Shown here piece after piece: positions 25,649 to 33,979 of a stretch of DNA of 64,000 nt. Each line of letters begins with the position of its first letter. The first letter of the stretch is position 1. A program made the translations under genes and the position numbers. Source of the DNA: Pseudarthrobacter sp. SSS035 (lineage in GTDB: Bacteria > Actinomycetota > Actinomycetes > Actinomycetales > Micrococcaceae); the NCBI RefSeq assembly GCF_023273875.1, contig NZ_CP096882.1, positions 3,224,001 to 3,288,000 of the forward strand. Direction: 5' to 3'. A model generated the notes under the pieces. It saw only the letters and a program-made list of their open reading frames with translations, ran no database searches and was not told the DNA's origin.

Positions 25649-26809
25649 ATGTCTGCAGAAAACCAGGGTTTCAACACGCGCGCCGTCCACGCCGGCCAGG
25701 CCTTCGAGCCCCGCACCGGCGCCGTGGTTCCGCCCGTGCACTTCAGCTCCACGTACGCCCAGGACGGCATCGGCGGGCTCCGCGACGGTTACGAATACGG
25801 CCGCGGCACCAACCCCACGCGTGATGCCCTGCAGGAGCAGCTCGCCGCGCTCGAAGGCGGAAGCCACGCCTACTCCTTCAGCTCCGGCCTCGCGGCGGAG
25901 GACTCCCTGATCCGGGCGCTGACCCGGCCCGGCGACCACATTGTGCTCGGCAACGACGCCTACGGCGGCACCTACCGGCTCATCGACCGAGTGCTCGGCG
26001 ACTGGGGGATCGGCAACACCCCCGTGGACATGGCTGACCTGGACGCGGTCCGCAAAGCCGTGGCCGCGAACAAGACCCGCTTCGTCTGGGTGGAAACCCC
26101 CTCCAACCCGCTGATGAAGATCACCGATATTGAGGCACTCGCCGAGGTAGCGCACGACGCCGGGGCCCTCCTCGTGGTGGACAACACCTTCGCGTCGCCC
26201 TACCTGCAGACCCCGCTCGCCCTGGGTGCCGACGTCGTGGTTCACTCCACCACGAAGTACATCGGCGGGCACTCCGACGTGGTGGGCGGCGCCATTGTGG
26301 TCAACGACGCGGACCTCGCGGAGAAGATCGGCTTTGTGCAGTTCGCCGTGGGTGCGGTGTCCGGCCCTATGGACGCCTTCCTCACCACCCGCGGCCTGAA
26401 GACACTCGGCGTGCGCATGGACCGGCACAGCGACAACGGCCAGGCCGTGGCCGAATGGCTGCTCGAGCGCCCGGAGGTGGAGGCCGTCCTGTACCCGGGC
26501 CTGCCCTCCCACCCCGGCCACGAGCTGGCGAAGAAGCAGATGAAGAAGTTCGGCGGCATGGTGTCCGTCCAGTTCAAGGGCGGCGAGGCGGCGGCCCGCA
26601 CGGTCGCGGAAAACACGTCGGTGTTCACGCTGGCGGAATCCCTGGGCGGCATCGAATCGCTGATGAACTACCCGTCCGAGATGACCCACGCATCGGTCAA
26701 GGGCACGGAACTTGCGGTTCCCGTCAACCTCATCCGGCTCTCCTGCGGCATCGAGGACGTGGAAGACCTCATCGCGGACCTGGAGCGGGCCTTCACCTTC
26801 CTGAAGTAG
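25649..26809 (+). CDS. Cystathionine gamma-synthase / gamma-lyase (Cys/Met metabolism PLP enzyme)
   Basis: A 386-residue PLP enzyme. Family marks are YEYGRGTNPTRDALQEQLAALEGG, SFSSGLAA, VWVETPSNPLMKITDI, VVDNTFASPYLQTPLALGADVVVHSTTKYIGGHSD with the PLP Lys in STTKY, and SLGGIESL. It makes cystathionine from an acylated homoserine and cysteine, or cleaves it; sequence alone does not decide between these. ATG 25649 follows AAAGGA. Being downstream of cbs favours a role in reverse transsulfuration. Confidence 0.93.
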   Translation: MSAENQGFNTRAVHAGQAFEPRTGAVVPPVHFSSTYAQDGIGGLRDGYEYGRGTNPTRDALQEQLAALEGGSHAYSFSSGLAAEDSLIRALTRPGDHIVLGNDAYGGTYRLIDRVLGDWGIGNTPVDMADLDAVRKAVAANKTRFVWVETPSNPLMKITDIEALAEVAHDAGALLVVDNTFASPYLQTPLALGADVVVHSTTKYIGGHSDVVGGAIVVNDADLAEKIGFVQFAVGAVSGPMDAFLTTRGLKTLGVRMDRHSDNGQAVAEWLLERPEVEAVLYPGLPSHPGHELAKKQMKKFGGMVSVQFKGGEAAARTVAENTSVFTLAESLGGIESLMNYPSEMTHASVKGTELAVPVNLIRLSCGIEDVEDLIADLERAFTFLK

Positions 26810-26826
26810 CACCGCGCTCCATCTAA

Positions 26827-26865
26827 GGCACCCTGGCTTTCTTCAAGAAAGTTAGCTAGGGTGCC
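26827..26865. promoter_or_regulatory. Nested palindromic operator before the HxlR gene
   Basis: The outer repeat GGCACCCTGGCT (26827-26838) faces AGCTAGGGTGCC (26854-26865), and the inner CTTTCTT-C-AAGAAAG is perfect. TAGGGT at 26857-26862 fits an actinobacterial -10 box (TANNNT) six bases from the ATG at 26869, implying a leaderless transcript and repressor binding over the promoter. Confidence 0.6.
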
Positions 26866-26868
26866 TTT

Positions 26869-27360
26869 ATGGTACTCCGCTCCGACTGGTCCCAGCGCAA
26901 CTGCAGCATGGCACGCGGTCTCGACATATTAGGTGACCCCTGGAGCATGCTTGTGCTCCGCGAGGTCTTTTTCGGCAACGGGCGTTTCGACGCCATGAAG
27001 TCCCGGCTCGCCGTCGCGGACTCGGTGCTCACCAGGCGCCTGGCGGGTCTGGTGGAGTCGGGGCTGCTCGAGAAGAAGGCGTACGACGACGGCGGGCGCC
27101 CGCGCCAGGAGTACGTCCTGACTCCTAAGGGTGAGGATGCGCTCCCGGTGCTGAACGCCGTGGTGATGTGGGCGGAAAAGCACCTCCCGGCACCTTCCGA
27201 ACAGGCCCACATGTTCGTGATCCATTCCGGCTGCGGCCAGCGGACCAGCTCCGCGGACACCTGCACCGGCTGCGGGGAACGGCTCACGGCCGCCAACACC
27301 AGCTGGCACAGCCTCACCCGGACGGACGCGCCCGTCGCACTCGCAACGGCCGCCGCATGA
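26869..27360 (+). CDS. HxlR-family winged-helix regulator
   Basis: A 163-residue regulator of the HxlR type: RNCSMARGLDILGDPWSMLVLREVFFGNGRFDAMKSRL, then VLTRRLAGLVESGLLEKKAYDDGGRPRQEYVLTPKGEDALPVL. Its N-terminal Cys is at the usual redox- or electrophile-sensing position of this family. The C-terminus adds a zinc-ribbon-like block (HSGCGQRTSSADTCTGCGERL). Its stop overlaps the start of the MFS gene (ATGA), so it probably controls that transporter and itself through the operator just upstream. Confidence 0.9.
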   Translation: MVLRSDWSQRNCSMARGLDILGDPWSMLVLREVFFGNGRFDAMKSRLAVADSVLTRRLAGLVESGLLEKKAYDDGGRPRQEYVLTPKGEDALPVLNAVVMWAEKHLPAPSEQAHMFVIHSGCGQRTSSADTCTGCGERLTAANTSWHSLTRTDAPVALATAAA

Positions 27361-28682
27361 GCGCCACCGAAACCAGCCGCCGCCGGCGCCTGCACCCGGC
27401 CTGGATCGTCGCTGCCGTCGCCTTCCTTGCCCTTGTGGGAGCCGCCGGATTCCGGGCCGCCCCGGGTGTGCTGATGGTGCCGCTGCAGCAGGAGTTCGGC
27501 TGGTCCACCACCGTCCTGTCCGCAGCCGTCAGCATCAACCTGGTGCTGTTTGGCCTGACCGCTCCCTTCGCCGCGGCCCTGATGGAACGGTTCGGGATCC
27601 GGGCCGTCACCGCCACCGCCCTGGTGATGATCGGCGCCGGCAGCGCGCTCACGGTCCTTGTCACCCAGTCCTGGCAGATCCTCCTGACGTGGGGACTGCT
27701 GATCGGGCTCGGCACCGGCTCCATGGCGCTCGTCTTTGCCGCCACCATCGCCAACACCTGGTTCTCCAAGAGCCGGGGCCTGGTGATCGGCATCCTGACC
27801 GCCGGCAGCGCCGCGGGCCAGCTGGTCTTCCTGCCGTTCATCGCGATGCTGGCCCAGGATCCCGGCTGGCGGCAGGCCTCGCTGCTGATCGCCGCCGGCG
27901 CGCTCGCGGTGGTGCCGCTGGTGCTGAAGTTCCTCAAGAACTCACCGGCCGACGTCGGCGCCTTGCCTTACGGTGAAACGGCACCTGAGGAGGGAACGGC
28001 TGAGTCCACCGCTGCCGCAGGGGAGCCTGTGGAAAGCGGGAGCAGCAGCAACGCCGCAGTGCGCGCCCTTCAGGTGCTCAAGCGTGCCAGCAAAGTGCGG
28101 ACCTTCTGGGCGCTCGTGGCCGGTTTCGCGATCTGCGGGGCAACCACTAATGGCCTGATCGGCACCCACTTCATCCCCTCAGCCCACGACCACGGCATGC
28201 CCGAAACCACCGCGGCCGGGCTGCTCGCCGTCGTCGGGATCTTCGACATCCTGGGCACCATCGCCTCCGGCTGGCTGACCGACCGATACAACCCCAAAAT
28301 CCTGCTGGCCGTCTACTACCAGTTCCGGGGGATCGGCCTGCTGGTGCTGCCGCTGCTCCTGAGCGCCACCGTCCAGCCGAGCATGATCGTTTTTGTGGTG
28401 ATCTACGGCCTGGACTGGGTGGCGACGGTACCGCCCACCGCGGCAATCTGCCGGAAAACGTTCGGCGCAGACGGCAGCGTGGTGTTCGGCTGGGTGTTCG
28501 CCGCCCACCAGCTGGGCGCGGCCGCTGCTGCCCTCGGCGCCGGTGCCATCCGGGACGCCACCGGCCAGTACACCTACGCCTGGTTCGGCGCGGCGGCCAT
28601 GTGCACCATCGCCGCCGTGATCAGTGCGACCATCCGCAAGGACGCAGGCGCCAAGGAACCCGTCCCGGTCGGAGCTGCGTAA
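27357..28682 (+). CDS. MFS transporter, OFA/monocarboxylate-like
   Basis: A 441-residue permease with two six-helix halves. HPAWIVAAVAFLALVGAAGFRAAPGVLMVPLQQEFGWSTTVLSAAVSINLVLFGL resembles the oxalate/formate antiporter and monocarboxylate transporter group. A charged linker (PYGETAPEEGTAESTAAAGEPVESG) separates the halves. ATG 27357 overlaps the HxlR stop by four bases. Under HxlR control, export or uptake of a small stress-related compound is plausible but not shown. Confidence 0.88.
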   Translation: MSATETSRRRRLHPAWIVAAVAFLALVGAAGFRAAPGVLMVPLQQEFGWSTTVLSAAVSINLVLFGLTAPFAAALMERFGIRAVTATALVMIGAGSALTVLVTQSWQILLTWGLLIGLGTGSMALVFAATIANTWFSKSRGLVIGILTAGSAAGQLVFLPFIAMLAQDPGWRQASLLIAAGALAVVPLVLKFLKNSPADVGALPYGETAPEEGTAESTAAAGEPVESGSSSNAAVRALQVLKRASKVRTFWALVAGFAICGATTNGLIGTHFIPSAHDHGMPETTAAGLLAVVGIFDILGTIASGWLTDRYNPKILLAVYYQFRGIGLLVLPLLLSATVQPSMIVFVVIYGLDWVATVPPTAAICRKTFGADGSVVFGWVFAAHQLGAAAAALGAGAIRDATGQYTYAWFGAAAMCTIAAVISATIRKDAGAKEPVPVGAA

Positions 28683-28699
28683 CCCGGTCCGGAACGCGT

Positions 28700-28756
28700 C
28701 GAGATGGCACTTCGCGGCAGTCGCGGCGCCTGACATTGCCGCGAAATGCCATCTCG
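28700..28756. repeat. Palindrome between the MFS and lacZ genes
   Basis: CGAGATGGCACTTCGCGGCA (28700-28719) faces TGCCGCGAAATGCCATCTCG (28737-28756), 19 of 20 positions pairing. It lies between convergent stop codons. A related half-copy is at 12-31. Confidence 0.82.
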
Positions 28757-28760
28757 GCGG

Positions 28761-31700
28761 CTACCCGGCCGTCCCGAGGCGCAGCGTCAGCGTGCGGGCC
28801 TCCGGACGAAGAGCGAAGTCCGGCCAGACGTCCGGCCCGCAGGCCCGTGAACCCAACCCATGCTGGGCGGCGTCCAGGTAGAGGTAGCTGTGCTCGCTCG
28901 GGGGCAACTCGTGGGGATGGGCCGCTGCGCTGACCTCCTGTGCGGTGTGACGGGCCAAGGTGAAGCCGGGCCGGCGGCCGCGGGCATCCGCCACCGTCTC
29001 GATCTTCAGCCAGGGCGCGCCCGCGTTGTTCAGCTCGAGAGAACGCACGGCACTGCGGTGCCCGCTCTCCTGGGGCTTCGCGTACGGCACCGTGAGGTCG
29101 TCGATGGCTGCCGAGTACCGCCCGATCAGTGCCGCGTGCATGCTGTCCGGATACGATTCCCGGGGCCCGGCACCAAACCAGGAGGCGCCGTCCACGGAGC
29201 CGGGCAGATCGAACCTGACCCCGATGCGCGGCCAGATCATGTCCCAACCGGCACTGGGGACGATGTCCAGGCGCAGCCACAGCTCCCCATCGGCGAGCTG
29301 CCATTGTTCTTCGACCGTCACGGAGTCTGCGCTGTCGGCCGGCGCGTACCGTGTCCGGACCGCCACGGCTGATTCGTTCGCCGAGATCTTTTCCACCCGG
29401 GCGGTCAGACGGTCCAGACCGGCTTTACGCCACACCTCGGCCGACGGCGGGGCCGGCACGCCGTTTCCGTTGTTCAGCCACGGGTCGGCGAGATCGTAAC
29501 TGCCGTGGCCCGCTCCGCCGTCGTTATCCGTCGGTGCGCGCCAGAGCTCCAAGCGGGGACCGGCCACCGATAAGCCGCCCAGCGACACGAGCCGGCCCTC
29601 CTCGAAGACAGCCGGTCCGAGGGTTACCTTTCTGGTTGCCGAGGATTCGGCACCCGCAGACTCGGCCCCCAGGGAGCCGGTCCGGCCTGCGGAAGCCAGC
29701 GGGCGCGGCGACTGAACCGGTGCCGCATGCTCCGAGAGATCCAGCTGGGCGGCTGAAATCACGTGCCCGGCCGGAGCCCAGTCGGTGTCTTTGCGGAGCA
29801 CGGCTTCAACGGTGAGCCAGTGCTCTCCTTTACCTGAGAAAGCAAACGCCGGTAGCTCCAGCTGCGCCGACTCTCCGGCCGCGAGGGCCTTGCCGGACGT
29901 GCCGGCCACTGCCAGCTCGCCCGAGTCACTGCGGATGCCGTCCACTTCGGTCCGCCACTGGAGCACAACGTCGGAGGCGTCCGCCGAGTGCCGCAGATTG
30001 GCGACTGTGATGAACGGCCGCGCACCGCCGTCGGACGCTGTTCCATTGGGCACCTTGGTGCCGAAGCGCAATCGGATCGGCGCCACGATCTGCTTGTATT
30101 CGAACAGTCCCGGGCTCGGTGTCGAATCGGAGAGGACCATTCCGTCCATCACGAAGTTGCCGTCGTGGATGACCTCGTTGAAATCGCCGCCATAGGCGAA
30201 GAATTCGATTCCGTCGTCCGTGCGTGTGCGGATGCCGTGATCCCGCCATTCCCAAACGAACCCACCGTGCAGCCGTGGGTAGCGGTCAACGAGGTCCTCA
30301 TACTGGTCGATGGCGCCGGGGCCGTTGCCCATCGCATGAACGTACTCGCACAGGATGAAGGGCTTGGTCCGCTGGCGTGCGGACTCTGCGGCGGAACAGC
30401 CCAGCAGCAGCGAGCCGGAATCGTCGCGCCCGATCGCCTCGGTCTCGGGGACGGAGGAGTACATCCGCGAATAGATGTCCGTGTACGCGCCGCTGTAATC
30501 GCCCTCATAGTGGACCGGGCGTCCGGTGTCGCGGGCATGGGCCCACGCGGCCATTGCGGCGAGGTTGGCGCCCGTGCCGGCCTCGTTGCCGAGCGACCAC
30601 ATGATGATGGAGGGGTGGTTCTTGTCGCGCTCGACGGTTCGCTCGATGCGGTCCACGAAGGCGTCATGCCAGGCGGGATCGTCGCTGGGATTGCCGGCCC
30701 ATTGCTGGGCATGGAATCCGTGCGTTTCGAGGTCGCACTCAAGCACCACCCAGAACCCCATCTCATCGGCCAGGTCCAGCAACCGGGGATGGGGCGGATA
30801 GTGGCTGGTGCGGATCGCATTGACGTTGAACTGCTTCATAAGGGCCAGATCGGCGCGGGCAAGCTCCTCGTCGAAGACGCGGCCCCGGTCGGGATGCGTC
30901 TCATGGCGGTTCATGCCGTGGAACACCACCCGCCGGCCGTTCACCAAAAAGCGGTCCCCCACGATTTCCACGGTACGGAACCCCAGCCGGAGGGAGAGCG
31001 TTTCGGCAGCGCTGCTCACCGTTGCGTCATACAGCCGCGGGATCTCGGCAGACCAGGGTTCGACGGCGTCGATCGCCACCGGGGCGACGTCCGCAGCGGA
31101 GTTCCACGTGACGTCCACGCCCAGCTCCGGCACGGACAGCGTCACCGGAAAGGCGTCACCGTTTGCCGTGATTTCAGGGTCAATGGTGCCGGCGCCCGAA
31201 TCACGAGTCCCGGAATCACCGGAGCCGCTGAACGAGGTGCGCAGCCAGACGTCATCGATGCCGCCCGCCGGCCGTGCCTGGAGCGTCACGTCGCGGAAGA
31301 TGCCAGGCAGCCACCACTGGTCCTGGTCTTCGAGGTAGCTCGACGCCGACCACTGGTGCACACGGACCGCCACCACATTCGTCCCCGGGCGCACCGCATC
31401 GGTTACGTCGAACTCCTGGGCCAGCCGGCTCCCGACGCCGACGCCGATCGGCACCCCGTTGACCCATACCTTGTACCGCGACTCGACGCCGTCGAACCTC
31501 AGTAGGATCCGTTCGGCTTCGGTCCATGCCTCCGGCAGGTCGAACGTGCGCCGGTAGTCGCCGGTGGGATTCTCGTCGGGAACGTTGGGCGCATCGGTGG
31601 GGAAGGGAAAGCGGACATTCGTGTAGATGGGCCGCCCATAGCGACCGTCGCCTTCCAGTACCCAATGCGCCGGGACGGCGATCTCGTCCCACGACGAGTC

Positions 31701-31937
31701 ATCGAAGGCCTCCTCGGCGATGCCCTCGACAGCCTCGCCGGCGGGAAGCGCGCCGCGGCCCCCGGGGGTTCCCGGTGCGCCGGGCAGGAGCCGGAAGCGC
31801 CAGTTGCCGTTGAGCGAGCGGGTGGGAGCATTGCTGTGGAGCCAGGAACGGGCGGCTGTCCGCCGGCCCGAACCCGGTCCGCGGTCGATGATGTAGGAGG
31901 CATCGGCGGTGCGCCCGGATGCTGTGGACTGGGACAT
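28761..31937 (-). CDS. lacZ: Beta-galactosidase, glycoside hydrolase family 2 (LacZ type)
   Basis: A 1,058-residue enzyme that hydrolyses terminal beta-galactosides. It has the full LacZ five-domain layout: N-terminal jelly roll (RSLNGNWRFRLLPG, VPAHWVLEG..GRPIYTNVRFPFP), immunoglobulin-like domains, the TIM barrel, and the C-terminal beta-sandwich (YSAAIDDLTVPYAKPQESGHR). The acid/base is E452 in WSLGNEAGTGAN and the nucleophile E531 in FILCEYVHAMGN. AAGGAGCAG lies upstream of ATG 31937. The divergent TetR gene and a perfect palindrome upstream indicate substrate-responsive repression. Confidence 0.96.
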   Translation of the reverse strand: MSQSTASGRTADASYIIDRGPGSGRRTAARSWLHSNAPTRSLNGNWRFRLLPGAPGTPGGRGALPAGEAVEGIAEEAFDDSSWDEIAVPAHWVLEGDGRYGRPIYTNVRFPFPTDAPNVPDENPTGDYRRTFDLPEAWTEAERILLRFDGVESRYKVWVNGVPIGVGVGSRLAQEFDVTDAVRPGTNVVAVRVHQWSASSYLEDQDQWWLPGIFRDVTLQARPAGGIDDVWLRTSFSGSGDSGTRDSGAGTIDPEITANGDAFPVTLSVPELGVDVTWNSAADVAPVAIDAVEPWSAEIPRLYDATVSSAAETLSLRLGFRTVEIVGDRFLVNGRRVVFHGMNRHETHPDRGRVFDEELARADLALMKQFNVNAIRTSHYPPHPRLLDLADEMGFWVVLECDLETHGFHAQQWAGNPSDDPAWHDAFVDRIERTVERDKNHPSIIMWSLGNEAGTGANLAAMAAWAHARDTGRPVHYEGDYSGAYTDIYSRMYSSVPETEAIGRDDSGSLLLGCSAAESARQRTKPFILCEYVHAMGNGPGAIDQYEDLVDRYPRLHGGFVWEWRDHGIRTRTDDGIEFFAYGGDFNEVIHDGNFVMDGMVLSDSTPSPGLFEYKQIVAPIRLRFGTKVPNGTASDGGARPFITVANLRHSADASDVVLQWRTEVDGIRSDSGELAVAGTSGKALAAGESAQLELPAFAFSGKGEHWLTVEAVLRKDTDWAPAGHVISAAQLDLSEHAAPVQSPRPLASAGRTGSLGAESAGAESSATRKVTLGPAVFEEGRLVSLGGLSVAGPRLELWRAPTDNDGGAGHGSYDLADPWLNNGNGVPAPPSAEVWRKAGLDRLTARVEKISANESAVAVRTRYAPADSADSVTVEEQWQLADGELWLRLDIVPSAGWDMIWPRIGVRFDLPGSVDGASWFGAGPRESYPDSMHAALIGRYSAAIDDLTVPYAKPQESGHRSAVRSLELNNAGAPWLKIETVADARGRRPGFTLARHTAQEVSAAAHPHELPPSEHSYLYLDAAQHGLGSRACGPDVWPDFALRPEARTLTLRLGTAG

Positions 31938-32046
31938 TACTTAACTGCTCCTTCTGTAAGTCCGCCGCGCCGGAAACGCTGCAGACCACCATGGCAAGAC
32001 TGTGAGGTCCGGCACATCCGGGACCGATACGAGAAAGGCTAACACA

Positions 32047-32070
32047 AAACTCGAGTGGTCACTCGAGTTT
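32047..32070. promoter_or_regulatory. TetR operator between lacZ and the TetR gene
   Basis: AAACTCGAGTG (32047-32057) and CACTCGAGTTT (32060-32070) are exact inverse complements around a GT centre. The site is about 40 bases from the TetR start and 110 bases from the lacZ start, well placed to control both. Confidence 0.75.
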
Positions 32071-32108
32071 AGGTTTGTCGCACAAATCCGGCTGTACACT
32101 GGCTTGCC

Positions 32109-32741
32109 ATGACCACAAACGAGTCGGGCAGGCCCTCCCGGCGGGGACCGTACGCGAAGTCGACGGAACGCCGGAACGCGATCCTTGCTGCCGCCCACGC
32201 CGTCTTTGCGGCCCACGGGTACCGCGGAGGCTCCCTGCAGGACGTTGCCGACCACGTCGGAATGAGCCAGACGAGCCTCCTGCATTACTTCCCGTCCAAA
32301 AGCGATCTGCTGCTGGCCGTGCTCAACTGGCGCGACTCGATCACCGGAGATGGCACAACGCCTCCCGATCCAGGGGAAACGCTCGTTGACGCCGTGATCC
32401 GCCAGGCACGCTTCAATGAGGAGATCCCGGGCGTCATTGAGTTGTACACCGTCCTGTGTGCGGAATCCGTCACGGACGGCCACCCGGGTCGCGAATTCTT
32501 CACCGAACGATTTGAACGGCTGCGGCGGAGCTACGCGCGTCGGTTCACCCAACTGGCCAACGAGGGGCGGCTCCGCGACGGCGTCGAACCGGAAACCGCG
32601 GCGGCATCATTGATTGCGCTGTGGGACGGCATCCAGACGCAGTGGCTGCTATCGCCCGAGAGCGTGGACATGGCCGGGTGCCTGCGTGGCTACCTTGAGC
32701 TGGTCATCTCCCCGAATAGCACCACGCATCATCCCAACTAG
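32109..32741 (+). CDS. TetR-family repressor, probable regulator of lacZ
   Basis: A 210-residue TetR regulator. The DNA-binding domain is RRNAILAAAHAVFAAHGYRGGSLQDVADHVGMSQTSLLHYFPSKSDLLLAVLNWRD, followed by an all-helical ligand domain (GVIELYTVLCAESVTDGHPGREFFTERFERLRRSYARRF). It is transcribed away from lacZ, with a 24-base palindrome between them. The inducer is unknown; a sugar or sugar derivative is the natural guess. Confidence 0.92.
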   Translation: MTTNESGRPSRRGPYAKSTERRNAILAAAHAVFAAHGYRGGSLQDVADHVGMSQTSLLHYFPSKSDLLLAVLNWRDSITGDGTTPPDPGETLVDAVIRQARFNEEIPGVIELYTVLCAESVTDGHPGREFFTERFERLRRSYARRFTQLANEGRLRDGVEPETAAASLIALWDGIQTQWLLSPESVDMAGCLRGYLELVISPNSTTHHPN

Positions 32742-32761
32742 GGAGGGAGGGGCGGGTGGGT

Positions 32762-33970
32762 TTACCGGAACGCGCCAAGGCCGGTGATGTGCTGACCCAG
32801 GACGAGCATGTGGACCTCGTCGGTGCCCTCGTAGGTGCGGACTGATTCCAGGTTGGCAGCATGCCGGAGCGGCGAATAATCAAGCGTGATGCCGTTGCCG
32901 CCGAGGATGGAACGGGCTTCGCGGGCGATCTTGATGGCCTCGCGCACGTTGTTCAGCTTGCCCAGCGAGATCTGCTCGGGCCGCAGCTTCTTTTCGTCTT
33001 TGAGGCGCCCCAGATAGAAGGCCAGCATGGTGCCCTTCTGGATCTCCAGCAGCATGTTCACCAGCTTCTCCTGCGTCAGCTGGTACCCGGCCAGCGGCTT
33101 GCCGAACTGCAGCCGGTCCTGGGAATAGGCCAGGGCGGCCTCGTAGGAATCACGTGCGGCGCCCATAGCACCCCAGATGATCCCGTAGCGGGCCTCGTTC
33201 AGGCACGTAAACGGCCCGCGCAGGCCCAGCGCAGCCGGCAGCATGGCCTCCGGTCCCAGCCGGACGCCGTCGAACACCACATCGCACTGGATGGAAGCGC
33301 GCATGGACAGTTTCTGGGTGATGGGCGTGGCGGTCACGCCCGGCGTACCGGCCGGCACCAGGAAGCCCCGGACGCCGTCGTCGGTTTGGGCCCACACCAC
33401 CATCACCCCGGCCACGGAGGCCAGTCCGATCCAGCGCTTGGCACCGTCGAGGACCCAGCCGGCGCTGTCCCCGGTGCCGTCCCGGCGGGCGAAAGTGGTC
33501 ATGGAGGACGGGTCGGAGCCTGCCGTGGGCTCGGTCAGGGCGAAGCAGCCGATCACCTCGCCGGCGGCCATCCGGGGGAGCCACTCCTGCTTCTGGTCCT
33601 CCGAACCCCATTTGTGGATGGCCGTCATGGCCAGGGACCCCTGCACCGACACGAAAGTCCGGATCCCGGAATCGCCGGCCTCGAGTTCCATCGCGGCCAG
33701 GCCGTATTCGACGGCGGACCGGCCGGGGCAGCCATAGCCTTCCAGGTGCATCCCCAGGACGCCCAGCTCGCCGAGTTCGGGAGCGAGCTCCAGCGGAAAA
33801 ACGGCGTCGTCATACCAGCGGGCGATGTTCGGCTTGATCCGCTGGTCGGTGAAGTCGCGGATCCGCTGACGGAGCGCACGTTCGTCAGCGCTCAGCAGCG
33901 CATCAAGGGCCAGGATGTCCGATGGGTCCGGTGCGGCAAGTACTTCGGCAGTGACATCAGCGTCGCTCAT
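32762..33970 (-). CDS. Acyl-CoA dehydrogenase, glutaryl-CoA dehydrogenase-like
   Basis: A 402-residue flavoenzyme that oxidises an acyl-CoA at the alpha-beta bond. CFALTEPTAGSDPSSM is the FAD-binding signature, and the catalytic Glu is in VRTYEGTDEVHMLVLGQHITG, as in glutaryl-CoA dehydrogenase. IRTFVSVQGSLAMTAI keeps the Arg that holds the glutaryl carboxylate in GcdH. The likely role is lysine/tryptophan or glutarate breakdown. It is downstream of the APC permease on the same strand, nine bases from that stop, so the two may share a transcript. Confidence 0.9.
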   Translation of the reverse strand: MSDADVTAEVLAAPDPSDILALDALLSADERALRQRIRDFTDQRIKPNIARWYDDAVFPLELAPELGELGVLGMHLEGYGCPGRSAVEYGLAAMELEAGDSGIRTFVSVQGSLAMTAIHKWGSEDQKQEWLPRMAAGEVIGCFALTEPTAGSDPSSMTTFARRDGTGDSAGWVLDGAKRWIGLASVAGVMVVWAQTDDGVRGFLVPAGTPGVTATPITQKLSMRASIQCDVVFDGVRLGPEAMLPAALGLRGPFTCLNEARYGIIWGAMGAARDSYEAALAYSQDRLQFGKPLAGYQLTQEKLVNMLLEIQKGTMLAFYLGRLKDEKKLRPEQISLGKLNNVREAIKIAREARSILGGNGITLDYSPLRHAANLESVRTYEGTDEVHMLVLGQHITGLGAFR

Positions 33971-33979
33971 CTGAGTATC

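Noticed and set aside
25646..26812. Minus-strand frame of 388 codons opposite the cystathionine gamma-synthase gene
   Set aside because: His/Val/Gly-rich shadow translation with no motif; the plus strand has unmistakable PLP-enzyme motifs.
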